Shown: piece by piece, positions 59,240 to 64,000 of the stretch | Numbering within the stretch: the first letter of the stretch is position 1 | Layout: every line of letters starts with the position of its first letter | Origin: Cocos nucifera | Taxonomy: Eukaryota; Streptophyta; Magnoliopsida; Arecales; Arecaceae | Direction: 5' to 3' | Assembly (NCBI GenBank): GCA_006176705.1 | Contig: QRFJ01000477.1 | Span: 1,092,214 to 1,156,213 of the forward strand | Length of the DNA: 64,000 nucleotides | Made by a program: the position numbers and the translations under genes | Notes under the pieces: generated by a model | What the model was told of the DNA's origin: nothing | What the model saw: the letters and a program-made list of their open reading frames with translations, nothing else | The model's database searches: none

Positions 59240-59663
59240 AACTAGAAGAAGAAGTTCAGAGGGAGTTTGTTTGTAGGAGAAGTTTGACTGAAGGAGAAGT
59301 TTGGAAGGAGTTCGACTGGCGGAGAAGTCCGAAAAAAGTTCGACTGTAGGAGAAGTTCGGAAGGAGTTCGACTGGCAGAGGAGTCTAGCTGAAGGAGAAG
59401 TCTGGGAGGAGTTTGACTAGCAGAGAAGTCCAGGAGGAGTTCGACTATAGGAGAAGTCCAGAAGAAGTTTGACTAACAGAGGAGTCCGGCTGAAGAAGAA
59501 GTCCTGAAGGAGTTCAATTGGTGAAAAAATTTGGAAGGAGTTCGACTGTAGGAGAAGTCTGGAAGGAGTTCGACTAGCAGAGGAGTCCGACTAAAGGAGA
59601 AGTCTGGCTGGATGAGAAGTTTGGAAGGAGTTTGACTGGTGGAGAAGTCTGAAAGGAGTTCGA
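59240..59663 (+). repeat. Minisatellite in element G
   Basis: Over ten variable copies built from 'ggagttcgactggcagag' and 'gaagtccggctgaaggagaa', about 30-45 bp long each. Purine-rich plus strand. Frames across it on the minus strand (59473-59779) are Ser/Pro-rich artefacts. Confidence 0.85.
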
Positions 59664-60413
59664 TCGACCCCCCAAGCTGGCCAGGCCAGATTGCCCAGGG
59701 GGTCGCTCTCACTATTCAAGTTCATCTGAAAGAAATCCAATGATAGGAGGGTGGCCGAGATTGATTTGAGATTAGACACTTAGCCAAACTTTGATGGGAG
59801 TCGATATATCCCTAATAATAGTTTTCCTACTTTCGAGTTTGAAACTCGAAGGAAGGGAGTACAGATGCGACTGTTGAAGTTCTTTTTAGCTTTCCATGCC
59901 CGTCAGGATGGGATGTCTTGACGTCTTAACCCCGCTGGCCTCAAAACTTTATAAACAGGAGATGATCTGAAAAGATATTTTTTGAGCCTCCTACCGAAAC
60001 TTTGCCCAAGGTATGGTGTAATTAAGGATCTGCTCATCGCTACTTCTCCGTCATGATGAGTGGGACATGCGGTGCACATAGATTGGCCGAATGAGATCTA
60101 TAATCATAACTGTTTCGGACTTTCTTTGGCTATTAAAGGCCTTCTTCCTCCTCCAAAATCCATTCTGCCTGAGTCTTCTTCATTCCTTCCTAAGTCCTCG
60201 CCTTGCTTCTATCCGAGAGTTCTGATTTCTTCTCGTGTCCTCTCTACTTCTAGGCACTCTTCTACTTGATTTTCATCATGCTCACCATTTTCTCGCCTTT
60301 CTCAGTCGACTTAGGTCAGCTTTTCAATCCTTCTCTTTGAGCATTCGTGCTTCTTAGATTTCTTGCTCTTTCAATTTTCTCTAGCGAGTCTCTCTATTTT
60401 ATTTTTCTTGATT

Positions 60414-62559
60414 TTTAAGGATTTTTTTGAAATTTATTTTGATCCATATATCTTTCGAAACCTTCCAATCTATCGATTCGTGGAGCTCGTCCGGGCCAAC
60501 CTTCCTAGACCCCGCTCCTCTAGCAAGGTTAATCCTAGGAGTATGTCCTATCAGTCTTTTGTCCTAGATACCATTTCTTCTGTTCTTACTCCAAACAATC
60601 TATTCCTGATTAAGATACAGTACGACATCCCATCAGAGTACGATCTTGAACTCTCTGAATTAGGTGACCGTACTAGTTCACCTCTAGTCGGTCGATTTTG
60701 TTTGTACCTAGAAGCCTTGCACGTCGGGCTTCGACTTTCACTTTCTTCTTTCATCATCGCATTTTTTCACTTTTTGAATATTTTTTTTGCTTTTATCGTA
60801 CCAAACTCCTTTCGATTTGTAATTGACTTTCTTTCTCTTTGTCATCTGACCGAAGTTTGGCCAACCATCTCACTCTTTCAAAATTTTTACACCTTCAAAC
60901 AACATCCTTCCACAAAAGATTGGTGGTACTTCTTTCTCTAGTTCGGTAAGAAGGGGTTACTAAAAGGTGCTCCTTCTTTCATTCATAATTGAAAGGAGAA
61001 GTACTTTTTTGTCCGATGTTTGACCTTAATACTTGACGTTCCTTCCTAGGGCTTCCTTAGGGAGTTAGTCCGCCGAGCTCCTAGTTTAAATGGAGCTGAC
61101 CTCGAGTCTTCTAACAAGCTCAAGGCATACCAAGCTCCTCTCCTTTCCGACCTTTTGAAGGAGTAGATCTTATTCAATCTTGGCCTGAGTCCTCTTAATC
61201 CTGTCGGTATTAAATGTGTTTATATGTATGTATATAAATATACACATGAACTCTCATGAAGTTTCATATGTACCTTGGCTAACTATAATTTTTTCTTTGT
61301 TGTAGAGATGGATACTGACACTGTGGAGAGGCTCACCAAGGGCCTTTATGCCCAAAAGAAGAGGAAGGGGGCAGCCCCAAGCGGGAGTTCAAAAAGGGCA
61401 AAGGTCGACTTCTTAAGTTTCGAGGTTTCGGACATCCCCATGGCTGCTCCTAAAGTCGTTCTAGGGTTGAGGTCCTTTCGATCAATGAGGGCAGTGTCGA
61501 AGGCACAGGCTCTCAGCCTCTCGCATCCTCAAGCCTTCCTATAGGAGGATCGATGTCAGAGCCCTCTATTGAGAGGGAAAGAGGGGATGGAGATGACAAG
61601 AAGAAGAAGGCCGCAATCGTGAAGGTGGTCTGCAAGGCTCCTTTGGGTGGATCAAGCAATAATGATGATGATGATCTAGGGGTGGACCCCTTCAGCAATC
61701 CGGACATCATCCAAGATCTGATTGACATGTTTGTCCTACCTGAAGAGGTGGACCACCTAGCCAACCTCGACCAAATGCAATTCATCTGGGAGTATCTTGG
61801 AATTTTTTTTAAGATAATCATCTTGCCACACTTCTTTTTCATTTTTTTTCTCCTTTTCTTTATCTTATTGTGACTTATCCATGGCAGTTGGGCCACCAGA
61901 TACTGGTCCACCTTAAGAGGATAAATCGCTAGGAGGTGGAAGCGCTAAAGATCCAGGGGGACCTTCGAGCTGAGATCGATTGCCTTCAAGGGAAGGTCGT
62001 CGAGGCCGAGTGCCTCGTGGAGGAGAAGGCGGCGAAAAATGAGAGTCTTCAGGGAGTGCTTCAAAAGGAGGAGCTCATGTCGATAGGGCTCAAGGCCGCA
62101 CTGACCCTGGAGGAGGAGAAAAAGAAGGAGGCCAAGATCAAGGTCATTAAGCTGAAAGTTAGAATGTTGAAGTCTGTTTTGGAGGTGGTAGCTTGAGCCG
62201 TGGAGGAGTTCAGGGCCTCCTCCAAAATGAAGGACTTAAATATTACATTCAGCCAGAAGATGTTCATAAAAGACTTTAAACTTTGTGAAGATAGGATGGC
62301 TTGGAGGTTTCTTGAGCTTGATCTCAGCTTCCTAGAAGAGGAGCCCGACAAAAAAGTGGGGTTGTTCGGTGCTGCAGTTGACCCCTCCCCCATCAAAGTG
62401 GTCTTCGAATTCTTCAAGCCTACTGTCGAGGTGCCCGAGCCCATGTAGGAGCCTAAGGTTATCTTCGAAGTGCCAGTCAAACCCGTTCCCAAGCCCGTGG
62501 CTACCCTTAGAGTGCCGAGCTCCTTCGCTGCTTCCCCTTTGGAGGTCGGGGGTCTTTAG
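60414..62559 (+). pseudogene. Element G ORF: plant transposon protein, three exon-like parts
   Basis: Exon-like parts at about 60414-61206, 61307-61795 and 61887-62559 are joined by likely introns (the acceptor before 61307 follows ttgttgtag, and that before 61887 follows tccatggcag). The first contains RFCLYLEALHVGLRLSLSSF, VPNSFRFVIDFLSL and KQHPSTKDWWYFF, the conserved core of a protein often annotated as putative plant transposon protein. The third has a Glu/Lys/Ala coiled coil (61935-62190), then KDLNITFSQKMFIKDFKLCE and LELDLSFLEEE, and a Pro/Val-rich tail ending at the tag 62557-62559. In-frame stops (for example 60939, 61165, 62196) make it a decayed copy. Biochemical function is unknown. 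Confidence 0.6.
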
Positions 62560-63555
62560 TAGTTGTATTTCCTTTTATGCTTTATCCTGTACTCAAAAAT
62601 ATTTTAATCAATAAAAGTATAACTTTTAATCAATAGCTTAGAGTGCTTTTTGTGTGTTGGATGCAGTCCCCCATTGATGTCGAGCTGCTACCTCAGAATT
62701 TTTTTTTAAAATTGATAGCTAGAAATTTGAAGAAGAAAGTTCACCACTTGAGAAAGAAATTAAAAAAGGCTAAAGATGAACTTCAAAAATCTAGAAAGAA
62801 TGCATCGGAGGTGATAATTGAAGTTACCCACCTTTGTAAGTTGCATATAAAAGATTTCACGACCTTCCCCATCAATAAGGGCAGCTTTGAGAGGGAGTTA
62901 GCAAAGCTCAAGAAAAGTGCCAGTGATAAATCTTGGGCATTGACAGCGACGGTTGGTTCCCTCAAAGTCGAACTTCAGGCAGCGAAGGGGAAGATTCAGC
63001 TATTGAAGGGAAGTTTACCATGGTCTTCTAATAAGGCATGATATGAGTGGGATTGGTCGAAGAAGTTCTCCATGCTTCAAAAATAGTTGCATGATGCCAA
63101 GCTCACTTATGATACCTATCGGCTGAGTTAGAGTGAATGGATATCCAAGCTTGAGCAAAAGCTTCATGCTGCTAACAGCGAGATGACCCGACTCCAAAAA
63201 CAACTCGATGATAGTCATCAATCTGACATGAGCAGGGGATCAGAGTGGGTTGCCTCCTTGATGAGGACTCTGGGCGAGCTTTGGAAAGCAGTTGGGAAGA
63301 AGAAGGCCAAGGTTCAATGGCTAAAGATCTAGCTGTCGTGTGAGTAGCAAGCCGTTAAGGATGCTGAGGCTGAGTCCAAAGTCCTAAGAAAGTAGCGGCG
63401 AGAGCTTGAAGATAAATTTGGACACATTAACAGAATGTATATAGATGGCTTATACTAAAAGAGAGAGCTCGAGGAGGAGATCCTTAGATTATAGCAAGTC
63501 CTAGTGATGGCTGGGGTGGATAGCTCGAAATCTGAGGAGTTTGATCCATCCTAGG
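62560..63555 (+). pseudogene. Element G second coiled-coil ORF
   Basis: After a short AT-rich gap with aataaa-like sequence (62612), a new segment starts behind a plausible acceptor (ttggatgcag, 62667). It reads DVELLPQNFFLKLIARNLKK and then several hundred residues of Lys/Glu/Leu heptads (NLKKKVHHLRKKLKKAKDEL; KSASDKSWALTATVGSLKVE), then SEWVASLMRTLGELWKAVGK, and ends SKSEEFDPS with a stop near 63553. Stops occur at 63041, 63085, 63130, 63332 and others. It is probably the second half of the same element protein family; no enzyme motif seen. Confidence 0.55.
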
Positions 63556-63989
63556 ACTTCGATCTTTTTTTCATTTTCTTTTTTTTCATATAATTGGTCT
63601 TGTCGATCTTTATCTTGCTTGTAATGAACTTAATATTTACAATAAAATGGTATCCTTTTCGCTATTGTCTTATACGGATTTGATGCTGGTTAATGGCTTT
63701 GCTTTCTTCACCTCATTTTTCTTTGCTTTGCCTTCTAATGAGATGCTTGTTGTGGATGCTGAGCTGGGATCTCCTCTGCAAACTTGGGCAGGGCTCCCCC
63801 ATTCATATTTATCATAGCCATAGGGGGATATGTATAAGGGTCACTGATATGGCTTTTTCTTTTCCCTTCATTTTAGATTAATGAGGCCTTGGCCTCTCTC
63901 ATGTTAGGCTGAGGTTCTCTTCTATTCCTTATACGATCATAGGAATATGTTAGGGCCGTCGATGGGATCTCTCCTCTCATCTTGCTTTG
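63556..63989. other. Trailing sequence of element G
   Basis: T-rich sequence with an aataaa at 63642, then mixed sequence in which 'attaatgaggccttgg' (63878) and 'gggttaatgagg' (63978) may begin a new repeat. Nothing else recognised. Confidence 0.4.
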
Positions 63990-64000
63990 GGTTAATGAGG

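Larger units (their letters stand above)
58651..63989 (+). mobile_element. LTR-type element G, left part (runs off the window)
   Basis: Begins tgttggtgcaaaatatgg, typical of a plant gypsy-type LTR. It continues with a minisatellite, a TATA-like 'ctattaaaggcc' (60131) followed by a CT-rich leader, and a plus-strand multi-exon ORF for a plant transposon protein with coiled coils. No gag-pol was recognised before the window ends, so it may be a large non-autonomous element. The LTR's inner boundary and the 3' LTR are not visible. Confidence 0.6.

Overview
The window is nuclear DNA of a flowering plant, most likely a monocot and possibly a palm; I infer this from transposon types and splice signals and cannot name the species. 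It holds one host gene that looks intact, a YUCCA-type flavin monooxygenase of auxin synthesis (minus strand, 47220-49670, four exons). Almost everything else is nested transposable-element sequence.

Layout. (1) Positions 1 to about 44.9 kb form one nest. The oldest layer is Ty1/copia element C (plus strand), whose leader is cut at 35864 by CACTA element 1 (plus strand). CACTA-1 holds broken TNPD and Transposase_24 genes and fills the window from its left part to 35864. It was itself split by copia A (minus, 3784-13988, two 2.3-kb LTRs), a foldback MITE (15105-15491) and copia B (minus, 18084-34651, target duplication tcagc). Copia B was then split by CACTA-2 (22945-29228), which contains G/C-rich minisatellites, an LTR fragment and a long inverted duplication at its right end. 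Copia C was separately split by a gag-only LTR element D (minus, 37001-40391, target duplication gagaa). (2) 44.9-47.2 kb is gene-free. (3) 47.2-49.7 kb is the YUCCA gene. (4) About 0.5 kb upstream of the YUCCA start, a gypsy-type gag-only element E (minus, about 50180-58643) begins. It is split by a SIRE/Maximus-like element F (plus, 53350-58511, target duplication ggtat). (5) From 58651 to the end lies the left part of element G (plus). It has a long LTR-like region with a minisatellite and a multi-exon ORF for a coiled-coil 'plant transposon protein' whose function I do not know.

How the parts relate. None of the elements shows an intact full coding set here. Copia A has very similar LTRs but lacks the RNase H core. 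Copia B is missing the junction of integrase and reverse transcriptase. D, E and F keep gag and no recognisable pol. They could move only with enzymes supplied from elsewhere. The YUCCA gene is a short island: about 0.5 kb of non-repeat sequence on its promoter side and about 2.3 kb on its 3' side. The main points for follow-up are the order of insertions, the inverted duplication in CACTA-2, the serine/acid-rich insert in the YUCCA protein, and the intron-bearing ORF of element G.
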